Source: Plantibacter flavus
GTDB taxonomy: Bacteria; Actinomycetota; Actinomycetes; Actinomycetales; Microbacteriaceae
Assembly (NCBI RefSeq): GCF_002024505.1
Contig: NZ_CP019402.1
Coordinates: forward strand, 372,001-436,000
Length of the DNA: 64,000 bases
Direction: 5' to 3'
The translations under genes were made by a program, and so were the position numbers. This document shows positions 1 through 7,428 of this stretch, piece after piece. The stretch's first letter is position 1. Each line of letters opens with the position of its first letter. Under the pieces are notes generated by a model. The model was not told the DNA's origin, did not search any database, and was given only the letters and a program-made list of their open reading frames with translations.

Positions 1-495
1 CCCGTCCTGCCCGTAGTCGCGCTGCACGCGACCGAGTGCTTCGAAGAAGCGGTCCGCCACCCCGTCGCTGTTCTCGTACTTGGGGATGACGAAGCCGCTC
101 AGGAGGTCGAGTCCCGGACCGAGGAGCCCGGCGACCCGCTCGAGCTGCTCGGGCGTGCGGACGCGGATGAAGAGCAGCGGCAGCACCGGGCGCTTGGACC
201 CTGAGCTCTTGGCGGCGAGCTGCTGCATGGCCTCCGCGACGTTCGTCTCGGCGAACTCGACCGCGTCGTCGGGGACCGAGTCCTCGAGGCACAGCACCAT
301 GCTCAGGCAGCCGTGCTTCGCCTGCTTCACGACGTCCTTCGCGAGCGTCGGGCGCGTGCCCGGGCTGTAGAGGGTGGCGCCGAGTGCCGCCGCCACGTGT
401 TCCGGTGGGGAGTCGATGCTGATGGGGCTCGGGAGCTTGTGGAACAACCGCGACGCGCGCTTGTCGTCGACGTAACTGAAGTGGCGCATGGTCAT
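1..495 (-). CDS. HpcH/HpaI aldolase / citrate-lyase-beta-like protein of a Ter cluster (3' part cut by window edge)
   Basis: The visible 165 residues read MTMRHFSYVDDKRASRLF, then GATLYSPGTRPTLAKDV, MVLCLEDSVPDDAVEFAE and LLFIRVRTPEQLERV. This is the N-terminal half of a CitE-like TIM-barrel C-C lyase, with the conserved acidic CLEDSV segment of the metal/CoA-binding site. The ATG at 495 overlaps the stop of the preceding gene as ATGA, so translation is probably coupled; a second in-frame ATG follows two codons later. CitE-like lyases belong to the biosynthetic module found beside TerD/TelA/TerC genes, where they are thought to help make a small metabolite; substrate unknown. The gene runs off the left end, so its length and the rest of the module cannot be judged. 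Confidence 0.85.
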   Translation of the reverse strand, partial: MTMRHFSYVDDKRASRLFHKLPSPISIDSPPEHVAAALGATLYSPGTRPTLAKDVVKQAKHGCLSMVLCLEDSVPDDAVEFAETNVAEAMQQLAAKSSGSKRPVLPLLFIRVRTPEQLERVAGLLGPGLDLLSGFVIPKYENSDGVADRFFEALGRVQRDYGQDG

Positions 496-1328
496 CGTCT
501 CCGGGGTTCGCGGGCGACGACGTACGGCGTCGGCTCGAAGCCGAACTGCTGCAAGAGCGTCTGGAGGGGGATCTCGGCGGGAAGGGGTTCGAGGCGGAGT
601 TCGAGTCTCGACCCGATGCGCAGCAGCGAGACGACCGGCGGTGCGGCGGTGTCGTCAGCGGCGGCGAAGCTTTCGCCGTCGAAGAGCTGCACCGTCAGTG
701 GGTGACCGGCTGTGCCGACGAACAACGCCCGCCGGATGAGGTGCACGTGCCGGAGCGCGAGGATCGCGTCGCCGCCGTCGAAGCCGAGCAGCGGCCGGTT
801 GCCGGGCGTCGTCACCGGCGTGCCGTCGATGCCGTCGGCGGTCGCGACCCCCGTCACGAGTTCGACGGTCTCCCACACGATCGCCGTCGCTCCGCCGACG
901 ATGAGGCTGCCGATCGCCGACTGACGAGGGTCGAGCCGGACCAGCGGGGTCTCGTCGTCGAGGACGCGGATCTCCTCGGCCGTCGGGGCGGGGAAGGGCT
1001 GTGGGGTCGTCGGAGCTGCGGCGGGCGTGGTGGCCGGGCGTGCCGACGGCGCAGCGGGAGCGGTCGACGAGGATCCGCCGAGCGAGAGTCCCGTCGACGG
1101 TGCAGACGCTGCCGATGCCACCGGGGCAGGGGGTGCGGCGGCGGACGTGGACGGCCCACCGAGCGTGAGTCCGGTCGACGGTGCTGCCGATGCGGCCGGC
1201 GCTGCAGGAGGAGGTGCCGCCGGGGCGCTCGCCACGGGTTCCTCCTGCGCGACCGGCGCGGGCCTCGGCTTCACCCGACGACGGAGGTAGTCGATGTCCC
1301 GTCGCACCGGGGAGGTGTTGAGCGGCAC
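492..1328 (-). CDS. Hypothetical Ala/Pro-rich protein of the Ter cluster
   Basis: 278 aa, family not recognised. Residues about 20-115 are a low-complexity Ala/Pro/Ser linker carrying two copies of a short motif (STGLTLGG and STGLSLGG). Residues about 120-278 look like a compact beta-rich domain (LDPRQSAIGSLIVGG, LLRIGSRLELRLEPLP). There is no signal peptide or membrane segment. It starts 3 bp after the upstream TerD-like gene stops and overlaps the downstream lyase gene by ATGA, so it is firmly inside the operon. The duplicated GLxLGG motif on a flexible linker could be a docking peptide for other Ter proteins; that is speculation. Function unknown. Confidence 0.75.
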   Translation of the reverse strand: MPLNTSPVRRDIDYLRRRVKPRPAPVAQEEPVASAPAAPPPAAPAASAAPSTGLTLGGPSTSAAAPPAPVASAASAPSTGLSLGGSSSTAPAAPSARPATTPAAAPTTPQPFPAPTAEEIRVLDDETPLVRLDPRQSAIGSLIVGGATAIVWETVELVTGVATADGIDGTPVTTPGNRPLLGFDGGDAILALRHVHLIRRALFVGTAGHPLTVQLFDGESFAAADDTAAPPVVSLLRIGSRLELRLEPLPAEIPLQTLLQQFGFEPTPYVVAREPRRR

Positions 1329-1331
1329 GGC

Positions 1332-1883
1332 TCAGAGGTCGATTCTGAAGTCGCGTGCCACGCCCGCGAGACCGCCGGCGTACCCCTGTCCGAGGGCGCG
1401 GAACTTCCAGTCCGAGCGGTGCCGGTACAGCTCCGCCAGGAGCAGCGCCTGGCTGCTGCGGACCTCGGCGATCGGCACGTCGAAGCGCACGAGCTCCCGA
1501 CCGTCGGGCGTTGCGACGCGGACGAACGCCGAGCGCACGGGCGAGAAGTCGCCGGGGCCGCGGACGTCGGGGTCGATGTAGAGCAGGAAGGCGATCTTCG
1601 ACACGGCGTCCGGCACGCGCGACAGCTCGACGTCGATCTCCTCATCGTCGGCCTCGGACGAGAAGGTGACCGCGCCGTCCTGGCTCTCGACCTGGTTGAA
1701 GAACACGAGGTGGTCGTCGGACAGCGCCTTGCCGTCGTCGCCGCACATGATCGCCAGCGGCACGGGTTCGCTCTGCGGCCCACGGCTCGCGATGACGTCC
1801 CAGCCGAACCCGATGAGCACCGCGTCGAGACCGGGGTTCTCTGCGGTGAGCGCGGCGTTCGCGCCCGCGATCAGTGACGCCAT
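1332..1883 (-). CDS. Divergent TerD-family protein
   Basis: 183 aa. The TerD fold is recognisable from GLDAVLIGFGWD near the N-terminus, DDHLVFFNQ in the middle and LLAELYRHRSDWKFRALGQGYAGGL near the end, the last closely matching the other TerD proteins here. The usual calcium-ligand segments are eroded: the DLDAS motif is replaced by VPLAIMCGDDGK and the GDN-TG-G-GDDE loop by SSEADDEEIDVEL, so it may bind calcium differently or not at all. The start shares one base with the preceding stop (TGATG at 1885-1881). TerD proteins are cytoplasmic beta-sandwich proteins linked to tellurite, phage and envelope-stress resistance. Confidence 0.85.
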   Translation of the reverse strand: MASLIAGANAALTAENPGLDAVLIGFGWDVIASRGPQSEPVPLAIMCGDDGKALSDDHLVFFNQVESQDGAVTFSSEADDEEIDVELSRVPDAVSKIAFLLYIDPDVRGPGDFSPVRSAFVRVATPDGRELVRFDVPIAEVRSSQALLLAELYRHRSDWKFRALGQGYAGGLAGVARDFRIDL

Positions 1884-2398
1884 CAGTGCGCACCCAGCAC
1901 GAGACCGGCGTCGGGCTCCTGGAACTTGTCGGAGAGGAACCGACCGTGCGTCGAGAGTTCGGCGATCGCGCCGATGCGGATCTGGTTGAGGAGGTCGCGG
2001 ATGGTCTCCTCGATGAGCTCCAGCTGACGGGCGAAGACGATCGTGCTGCGGGAGTCGTCGGTGCGGTCCGCGGCCGGCAGCGCGAGGAAGGAACGCAGCG
2101 GGCTCGGGAGGTAGTCCGTCACCATCGCGGCGAGGAGCACGCGCTGTTCGGTCGACGCACCCTGGTCGGCGATCGTCGCGACGACGAGGCGCAACTGGTC
2201 GTCGATCTGTCGGAGCTGCGAGGTGATCAGCGTGGGGAGGTCGCGCCCCACGGAGCGCACCGAGTCGCGGAGTTCGTCGAGGTGGCGAGCGGTCTGCTCG
2301 TCCTCCGTCTCACCGACGGGCGCCGGCGTGGCGTCGACGACGCCGAGCGGCTCGGCCCCGCCGGTCCGCAGTGCGTTCAGCAGTCGTCCGAATGCCAT
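1883..2398 (-). CDS. Hypothetical helical protein between telA and terD-like gene
   Basis: 171 aa, not recognised. Apart from a short Ala/Pro stretch near residues 18-32 it looks mostly alpha-helical (TARHLDELRDSVRSVGRDLP, FARQLELIEETIRDLLNQIR) with heptad-like spacing, suggesting a coiled-coil or helical-bundle protein. No membrane segment or signal peptide. GAAGGGG about 6 bases upstream supports the ATG. It sits 54 bp after telA and overlaps the next TerD-like gene by one base. By position it may partner TelA, itself a helical protein, but that is inference only. Confidence 0.7.
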   Translation of the reverse strand: MAFGRLLNALRTGGAEPLGVVDATPAPVGETEDEQTARHLDELRDSVRSVGRDLPTLITSQLRQIDDQLRLVVATIADQGASTEQRVLLAAMVTDYLPSPLRSFLALPAADRTDDSRSTIVFARQLELIEETIRDLLNQIRIGAIAELSTHGRFLSDKFQEPDAGLVLGAH

Positions 2399-2452
2399 CC
2401 CTCGTCCCCTTCGTCCTCAGCGACCCGTGCGCCCGGTCACCCGAGCGTGAGG

Positions 2453-3664
2453 CTACCGCAGTTCGCGCTGCTCGGCCTGACGGCTGCGCTCGAGGTACGG
2501 CTTCGCCTTCTCGAGGCCCGACTCGAGCGCGTTGACGGTGCCCTCCATGTTCTTGGCGGCTTCGGCGCGGAAGGTGTCGATCGCGTCCATGGTCTGGAAG
2601 ACGTTGTCGAACGCGCGCTGCAGGGTCTCGACGCTGACGCCCGAGGTGGACGCCTGCTGGTGGATGCGCGTCGTCTGGTCCTTCAGCATCTCGCTGGTCT
2701 GCAGGATCATGTTGTTCGTCGTGGTGTTGATCGCGTCGATCTGGTCGAGCACCATCTTCTGGTTCGCGAGGGCCTGCGCGACGACGACGGCGGTCCGAAG
2801 AGCGGCGATCGTCGTGGTGCGCGCGCGGTCGACACCCTTGATGAGCTCGAGGTTGTTCTTGCGGATGAGGTCCATCGCCAGGTAGCCCTGCACCGAGACG
2901 GCGAGCTGCGTGAGGATGTCCTGATGGCGCTGACGGACGGGGAAGAGGACGTCGGCCTCGAGCTTCTGCGCCTCTTCGATGCGCCCGGCGGAGCGGGCTT
3001 CGTCGATCTTGGCGACGCACGCGGCGTCGAGCGCCTTGGCGAAGACGGCGTACTCGCTGAGCGCCTGCATGGTCTCCCAGAGCTGGACCTTCTCGCCCGC
3101 GAGCGAGGCGTTGTCCTTCAGGAGTTCGTCCTGTCCGGCCATGAGCGACTTGATGATCTTGTCGAGCTGGGTCTGCGCGGACTCGTACTTCTGGAAGTAC
3201 TTGGCGAGCTTGTTGCCGCCTGGGATGAACCCGAGGATCTTGCGGCCGACGCCGAGGTCCGCCTGGTTGGGCGTGAGGTCCTCGACGGTGCTGCGGAGGT
3301 CGCCGAGCGTGGTCGCGACCTTGATCTGCGCGCTGTCACCCGAACGCTTCGCCCCGGCGACCGAGGTCGACGAGCGGTCGAGCATGCGCGAGGAGTACCC
3401 GCTCGACTGCACCATCTCCTTGCCGCCGATCTGGGAGATGCCCTCGATCTTCTGCGTGAACTCGGGGGAGCGCGGGTCGAGCGTCGCGACCTCGGACACG
3501 AACGAGCGTGCCTGCTGCTGGATCTCCGTCTGGCGCTCCGCCGGGACCGGGACCATGCCCGGCGCCTCTTCGGCCTGCACGACGTCCGGTGCGTCCGGAG
3601 CGTGCAGCACGAGGGAGGCTGCGGCCTGTTCGTTGGCGTCTGGCGGAGTGAGTGGCGTGCTCAT
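2453..3664 (-). CDS. telA: Toxic anion resistance protein TelA
   Basis: 403 aa, the normal length for the TelA/KlaA family. After a disordered N-terminal tail (to about residue 50) the protein is almost entirely helical, with the family segment GRKILGFIPGGNKLAKYFQKYESAQTQ around residues 145-170, then long coiled helices containing ALRTAVVVAQALANQKMVLDQIDAINTTT. TelA proteins accompany TerD and TerC in tellurite and general stress-resistance operons; the biochemical role is not settled, and a membrane-associated scaffold has been proposed. It lies 53 bp after a canonical TerD gene in the same direction. The Shine-Dalgarno is weak (AAGG, 8 bases upstream). Confidence 0.92.
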   Translation of the reverse strand: MSTPLTPPDANEQAAASLVLHAPDAPDVVQAEEAPGMVPVPAERQTEIQQQARSFVSEVATLDPRSPEFTQKIEGISQIGGKEMVQSSGYSSRMLDRSSTSVAGAKRSGDSAQIKVATTLGDLRSTVEDLTPNQADLGVGRKILGFIPGGNKLAKYFQKYESAQTQLDKIIKSLMAGQDELLKDNASLAGEKVQLWETMQALSEYAVFAKALDAACVAKIDEARSAGRIEEAQKLEADVLFPVRQRHQDILTQLAVSVQGYLAMDLIRKNNLELIKGVDRARTTTIAALRTAVVVAQALANQKMVLDQIDAINTTTNNMILQTSEMLKDQTTRIHQQASTSGVSVETLQRAFDNVFQTMDAIDTFRAEAAKNMEGTVNALESGLEKAKPYLERSRQAEQRELR

Positions 3665-3716
3665 GCGGTCGACCTTGCTCTCGTGTGTGGCTTGCTCGTG
3701 GTGGAGGCGTCGGTGC

Positions 3717-4295
3717 TCAGCCGAGCGGGACGCCGAAGTCGCCGGCGATGCCGGCGAGACCGGTGGTGTAGCCCTGGCCGACGGCCTTGAACTTCCACTC
3801 GGATCCGTTGCGGTAGAGCTCCGAGAACAGCATGGCGGTCTCGGGAGCGGCGTCCTCGCTGAGGTCGAAGCGGACGATCTCGGTGCCGTCCTGGTCGACG
3901 ATGCGGCAGTACGCGCCGCGGACCTGGCCGAAGTTCTGGCGACGCTCGTCGGCCTTGTCGATCGACACGGCGATGACCACGCGCTCGACGTCGGCGCCGA
4001 CCGCGTTCAGGTCGACCGAGATCTGCTCGTCGTCGCCCTCGCCGTCGCCGGTGCGGTTGTCACCGAGGTGCTTGACCGAACCGTCCGCCGAGGCGGGCTG
4101 GTTGTAGAAGATGAAGTCGGCGGAGGAGCGCACCTTGCCGTTCGCGCCGATCAGCAGCGCCGAGGCGTCGAGGTCGAAGGCCTCACCGCTCGTGGTGCGC
4201 GGGTCCCACCCGAGGCCGACCGTCGCGACCGTCAGGCCGGGGCTGGTCTTGGTGAGCGAGAGGTTGTTGCCCTTTTCGAGGGTGAGTCCTGCCAT
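3717..4295 (-). CDS. terD: TerD/TerE-type tellurium and stress resistance protein
   Basis: 192 aa, canonical TerD size. It begins MAGLTLEKGNNLSLTK and carries both calcium-binding segments: FDLDASALLIGANGK near residue 42, and GDNRTGDGEGDDEQISVDL around 77-95. The C-terminus ends with FSELYRNGSEWKFKAVGQGY, a family hallmark. A strong GAAGGAG lies 11 bases upstream. TerD proteins bind Ca2+ and are thought to be cytoplasmic scaffolds at the inner membrane face, acting with TerC. It lies 58 bp after a second complete TerD-type gene and before telA, so the operon holds a paralogous pair plus one degenerate member further on. Confidence 0.93.
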   Translation of the reverse strand: MAGLTLEKGNNLSLTKTSPGLTVATVGLGWDPRTTSGEAFDLDASALLIGANGKVRSSADFIFYNQPASADGSVKHLGDNRTGDGEGDDEQISVDLNAVGADVERVVIAVSIDKADERRQNFGQVRGAYCRIVDQDGTEIVRFDLSEDAAPETAMLFSELYRNGSEWKFKAVGQGYTTGLAGIAGDFGVPLG

Positions 4296-4353
4296 GGTGA
4301 TCGCTTCTCCTTCGGAACTGCGCTGACGCGCGGGGGACTACTGCGGGTGGTGC

Positions 4354-4947
4354 TCAGAGGGCCTGGGCGGCCGGACCGAGCAGATCCATGACGGAGCGCC
4401 CGTTGGCGCGCTCGCCGATCGCCTTGAAGGTCCAACCGTTGCCCTCGCGCGAGACCTTCGACATGATCATCGCCGTGTGCGGCCCGGAGTCGGTGAGCTG
4501 GTAGCGGGCGACCTCGGGCGAGCCGGGGGTCGAGTCGTCGATGATGCGACTGAAGGCGTTCTGCACCGTGTCGAAGGTCTGCCGGCTGTAGCTGCTGATC
4601 ACGAACACGATCTGCTGGACCGACGGCGCCACCTTCGAGAGGTCGACCAGGATGGTCTCGTCGTCACCGTCGCCCGCGCCGGTGAGGTTGTCGCCGGTGT
4701 GGGTGGCCGAGCCGTCCTTGCTCGCGAGCTGCTGGAACCAGATGGTGTCGAGGACCTTGCCGGTGGCGTCGAAGAAGATCGCCGAGGCGTCCAGGTCGAT
4801 GTCGGGCGCGGAGGCTGCGCGACCGAAGAAGCCGCGCTTCACCGGTGCGACGCCGTCCCAGCCGAGGCCGAGACGGATCCGCGTGAGCGAGCCACCGTCC
4901 TGCTTCGTCAGTGAGAGCGACTGGCCCTTTTCCAGACTCAGACCCAT
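4354..4947 (-). CDS. TerD-family protein (TerZ-like)
   Basis: 197 aa from the ATG at 4947, chosen because AAGGAG sits 8 bases upstream; an in-frame ATG at 4971 would place that site inside the gene. It begins MGLSLEKGQSLSLTK, then DIDLDASAIFFDATGK and GDNLTGAGDGDDETILVDL, so both calcium-ligand segments are intact. It differs from its neighbour by an inserted basic/aromatic stretch near residue 35 (KRGFFGRAASAP) and ends in GWTFKAIGERANGRSVMDLL. It is the first gene of the TerD/TelA run, just after the terminator that closes terC. Specialisation relative to the second copy cannot be read from sequence. Confidence 0.92.
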   Translation of the reverse strand: MGLSLEKGQSLSLTKQDGGSLTRIRLGLGWDGVAPVKRGFFGRAASAPDIDLDASAIFFDATGKVLDTIWFQQLASKDGSATHTGDNLTGAGDGDDETILVDLSKVAPSVQQIVFVISSYSRQTFDTVQNAFSRIIDDSTPGSPEVARYQLTDSGPHTAMIMSKVSREGNGWTFKAIGERANGRSVMDLLGPAAQAL

Positions 4948-4995
4948 GGTTCCGTCTCCTTGATGCTTCATCGTGTAGCTGGTGGTGAGGTGTGG

Positions 4996-5030
4996 GACGT
5001 GCGCCCCGGCCGAAGCCGGGAGCGCACGTC
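4996..5030 (-). terminator. Terminator after terC
   Basis: A long inverted repeat: GACGTGCGC plus CCCGGC, a four-base CGAA loop, then GCCGGG, one bulged A and GCGCACGTC. The stem is about 15 bp and very GC-rich. It lies just beyond the terC stop, before the first TerD gene, so terC probably forms its own unit with limited read-through into the TerD/TelA operon. No clear U-tract is visible, as is usual in high-GC Actinobacteria. Confidence 0.7.
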
Positions 5031-5075
5031 CACGTTATCGGTTCAGCCGGGCGAGCGCCCGGATTCCCGGTCCGT

Positions 5076-6302
5076 TCAGAGCAGGCCGCGTGAGTCGGAG
5101 CCCTTGGCCTGCAGCTCGTGGGCTCGGGCGAGCAGCCGCTGGAGCTCCTCGTCGTCGGCCGCCTTCGCCTGGTGCTTGGGCTTCAGGTTGGCGAAGGACT
5201 TCTGGCGCTCGACCATGCGGGTGTAGCTCGTCTCGAGCTCGACCTCGTCCACGTGGTGGCCGACCGGGATGTCCTCGGGGGAGTCCGCGTGGAGCACGAT
5301 CTTCTTGGCCTGGCTGCGGGCGTCGCTGATGATCGTGTGGGCACGGCCCGCCGGGCTGAGGAGCGACAGCAGGACCGTCACGAGGAGGATGCCGACGATG
5401 ACCGCGAGCGAGAGGCCCGTCTCGATCTCGAAGACCGGGACGTGCTCACCGCCGTTGATGAACGGCAGCGTGTTCTCGTGCAGTGCGTGCAGGACGAGCT
5501 TCACACCGATGAAACCGAGGATCGCCGCCAGGCCGTAGCTGAGGAAGATGAGGCGGTCGAGCAGGCCGTCGATGAGGAAGTAGAGCTGACGGAGGCCGAG
5601 GAGCGAGAACGCGGTCGCCGTGAAGACGATGTACGCGTTCTGCGTGAGGCCGAAGATCGCGGGGATCGAGTCGAGCGCGAAGAGCAGGTCGGTGCCGCCG
5701 ATGGCGACCATGACGAGCAGCATCGGGGTGAGGACCTTCTTGCCGTTCTCGATGGTGACGAGCTTGTCGCCGTCGTAGCGGTCGGTCGTCTTGAAGAGGC
5801 GCTTGGCGAGTCGGATGACGAAGTTGTTCGCCTCGTCCTCGTTCTCCTCCTCCGGACGGAGCAGCTTGACGGCGGTGAAGATGAGGAACGCGCCGAAGAT
5901 GTAGAACAGCCAGGACCACGCGTTGACCGCGGCGGCGCCGAGGAAGATGAACCCGGTGCGGGCGATGAGCGCGAAGACGATGCCGAAGAGCAGCACCTTC
6001 TGCTGGTCGGCACGCGGCACGCGGAAGCTCGACATGATGATGAGGAAGACGAAGAGGTTGTCGACCGACAGGGCCTTCTCCGTGATGTAGCCGGCGAAGT
6101 ACTCGGACCCGAGCGTCCCGCCGCCGAAGATGAGGACGCCGACACCGAAGATGAGGGCGAAACCGACGTAGAGGGCCGACCACTTCGCGGCTTCCGGCAG
6201 CGTCGGCTCGTGGGCCTTGCGTACGTGGAAGATGAAGTCGAAGGCGAGGAGGGCCAGGATGCCGACGATCGTCAGCAGCCAGACGTATCCGGGGATTTCC
6301 AT
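5076..6302 (-). CDS. terC: TerC family integral membrane protein
   Basis: 408 aa from the ATG at 6302, which has GGAGA 9 bases upstream and starts directly with MEIPGYVWLLTIVGILALLAF, the first membrane helix; longer starts would run into the divergent promoter. About nine membrane segments. The conserved acidic family motifs are present: EKALSVDNLFVFLIIMSSF near residue 75 and GGTDLLFALDSIPAIFGLTQ near 215. The cytoplasmic C-terminal tail is longer than usual (about 80 residues, charged, no membrane segment). TerC proteins are implicated in tellurite resistance and in metal (often Mn2+) export; which applies here is not decidable. Followed by a strong terminator and divergent from a MarR regulator. 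Confidence 0.93.
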   Translation of the reverse strand: MEIPGYVWLLTIVGILALLAFDFIFHVRKAHEPTLPEAAKWSALYVGFALIFGVGVLIFGGGTLGSEYFAGYITEKALSVDNLFVFLIIMSSFRVPRADQQKVLLFGIVFALIARTGFIFLGAAAVNAWSWLFYIFGAFLIFTAVKLLRPEEENEDEANNFVIRLAKRLFKTTDRYDGDKLVTIENGKKVLTPMLLVMVAIGGTDLLFALDSIPAIFGLTQNAYIVFTATAFSLLGLRQLYFLIDGLLDRLIFLSYGLAAILGFIGVKLVLHALHENTLPFINGGEHVPVFEIETGLSLAVIVGILLVTVLLSLLSPAGRAHTIISDARSQAKKIVLHADSPEDIPVGHHVDEVELETSYTRMVERQKSFANLKPKHQAKAADDEELQRLLARAHELQAKGSDSRGLL

Positions 6303-6347
6303 GGGCTGTATTCTCCGCAGCGCTCGAGGTGGGGGACGGGTGACGTT

Positions 6348-6391
6348 TAGTTGGTGCCGTCCCACTATATAGTTGGTATGGTCGAACCAAC
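6348..6391. promoter_or_regulatory. Probable MarR operator between terC and the MarR gene
   Basis: Within the divergent 122-bp intergenic region, TAGTTGGT occurs twice (6348-6355 and 6370-6377), 22 bp apart (two helical turns). The second copy forms a 20-bp inverted repeat with 6-bp arms, GTTGGTATGGTCGAACCAAC at 6372-6391. The site lies about 70 bp from the terC start and 33 bp from the MarR start, so one dimeric regulator could control both. Confidence 0.55.
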
Positions 6392-6424
6392 ACCCGAACG
6401 CAGGTATTCAGGAAGAATTCAGCT

Positions 6425-6916
6425 ATGAGCGATGAGGTCGACCCAGCCGACGCCGGCGCCGTCATCCAGGCGTCGCTCGCGTCCGTGCTCCGGTGGTCCA
6501 CCCGGGCCGACAACCGGCGTTCCCTCCACGACGCCGAAGGCGCAGCCCTGACCGGCACGGACGCGTGGCTCCTCGAGTACGTGATCACCGCCGGCCCGAT
6601 CCGCATGTCGACGGTCGCGGGCTGGATGGACGTCGACAAGTCGACCGCGACGGCCGAGGTCCGTCGCCTCGAGGAGGGTGGTCTCGTCGTCCGGGAGACG
6701 GATCCGAGCGACCGTCGAGCGGTGCTCGTCAGCGCCACGGAGGAGGGACGCACGGCTCTCGAGCGGCATCGGCAGGCGGCCCAGCAGGTCTACAACACGC
6801 TCGTCGGCAAGTGGAGCGAACACGATCGCGTGGAGCTCGCCCGACTCCTCTCGCGGTTCGTCGACGAGTTCTCCTGGGTCAGCGACGCGGTCTCCCGGCA
6901 CAACGCGAGTCGCTGA
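6425..6916 (+). CDS. MarR-family transcriptional regulator
   Basis: 163 aa. It has the winged-helix core of MarR proteins: helix-turn-helix around GPIRMSTVAGWMDVDKSTATAEVRRLEEGGLV (residues 59-90), followed by the wing motif DPSDRRAVLVSATEEGR. N- and C-terminal helices provide the dimer interface. It is transcribed away from terC across an intergenic region that holds a palindrome and a direct repeat (6348-6391), which points to control of terC and of itself. No conserved Cys suggests redox sensing; the ligand is unknown. Confidence 0.88.
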   Translation: MSDEVDPADAGAVIQASLASVLRWSTRADNRRSLHDAEGAALTGTDAWLLEYVITAGPIRMSTVAGWMDVDKSTATAEVRRLEEGGLVVRETDPSDRRAVLVSATEEGRTALERHRQAAQQVYNTLVGKWSEHDRVELARLLSRFVDEFSWVSDAVSRHNASR

Positions 6917-6926
6917 CCGGACGACC

Positions 6927-7424
6927 TCACGGGTCCACGCGCACCGGGATCGACCCGGTCCGCTCCGCCCGTGGCCCGTACACCCAGAAGCGATACAGCA
7001 CGAAGCGGAACGCGGAGCCGAGGGCCAGGCCGACGATGTTCGCCGACACGTTGTCCGCCAACGGTGTCGTCAGGTGCAGTGCGTCGTGGGAGACCCAGAG
7101 GCAGCCCAGGGCGATCGCGCCTCCCGCGAGGCTCACAATGCCGAACTCGAGCGCTTCGCGGGCGACGTCCGAGCGCCGATGGGCGCGGAAGGTGAGGAGC
7201 CGGTTGCCCACCCAGTTGGCCACGATGGCGAGCGTCGTGGAGACACCCTTCGCCACGAGCAGCCCGGAGGTGCCGGTGTGGAGGAACACGGTGTACGCGA
7301 GGAGGTTGAAGACCCCGACGTCGACGAGGAAGCCGACGCCGCCGACGAGGCCGAAGGCGGCGACCTCGCGGACGATCGGGCGCCGGAGCAGCGCGCGCGG
7401 TTTCGGGAAGGGCCGGATCACCAC
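6927..7424 (-). CDS. GtrA-like membrane protein
   Basis: About 165 aa from tandem GTG codons at 7424/7421; there is no good Shine-Dalgarno, and the gene begins 5 bases after the upstream stop, so translation is probably coupled. Four membrane helices with typical GtrA sequence: FGLVGGVGFLVDVGVFNLL, STTLAIVANWVGNRLLTF, FGIVSLAGGAIALGCLWV and NIVGLALGSAFRFVLYRFWVY. GtrA proteins are thought to flip lipid-linked sugars or to help cell-surface glycosylation. Its partner is the membrane glycosyltransferase immediately upstream. It converges on the MarR gene with 10 bp between them. Confidence 0.88.
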   Translation of the reverse strand: MVIRPFPKPRALLRRPIVREVAAFGLVGGVGFLVDVGVFNLLAYTVFLHTGTSGLLVAKGVSTTLAIVANWVGNRLLTFRAHRRSDVAREALEFGIVSLAGGAIALGCLWVSHDALHLTTPLADNVSANIVGLALGSAFRFVLYRFWVYGPRAERTGSIPVRVDP

Positions 7425-7428
7425 TGCA

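Noticed and set aside
1874..3790. A 638-codon open frame on the plus strand opposite telA
   Set aside because: It runs antisense to a clear TelA gene, has Arg/Leu/Glu-biased shadow composition and no recognisable domain. Long antisense frames are expected at this GC content.
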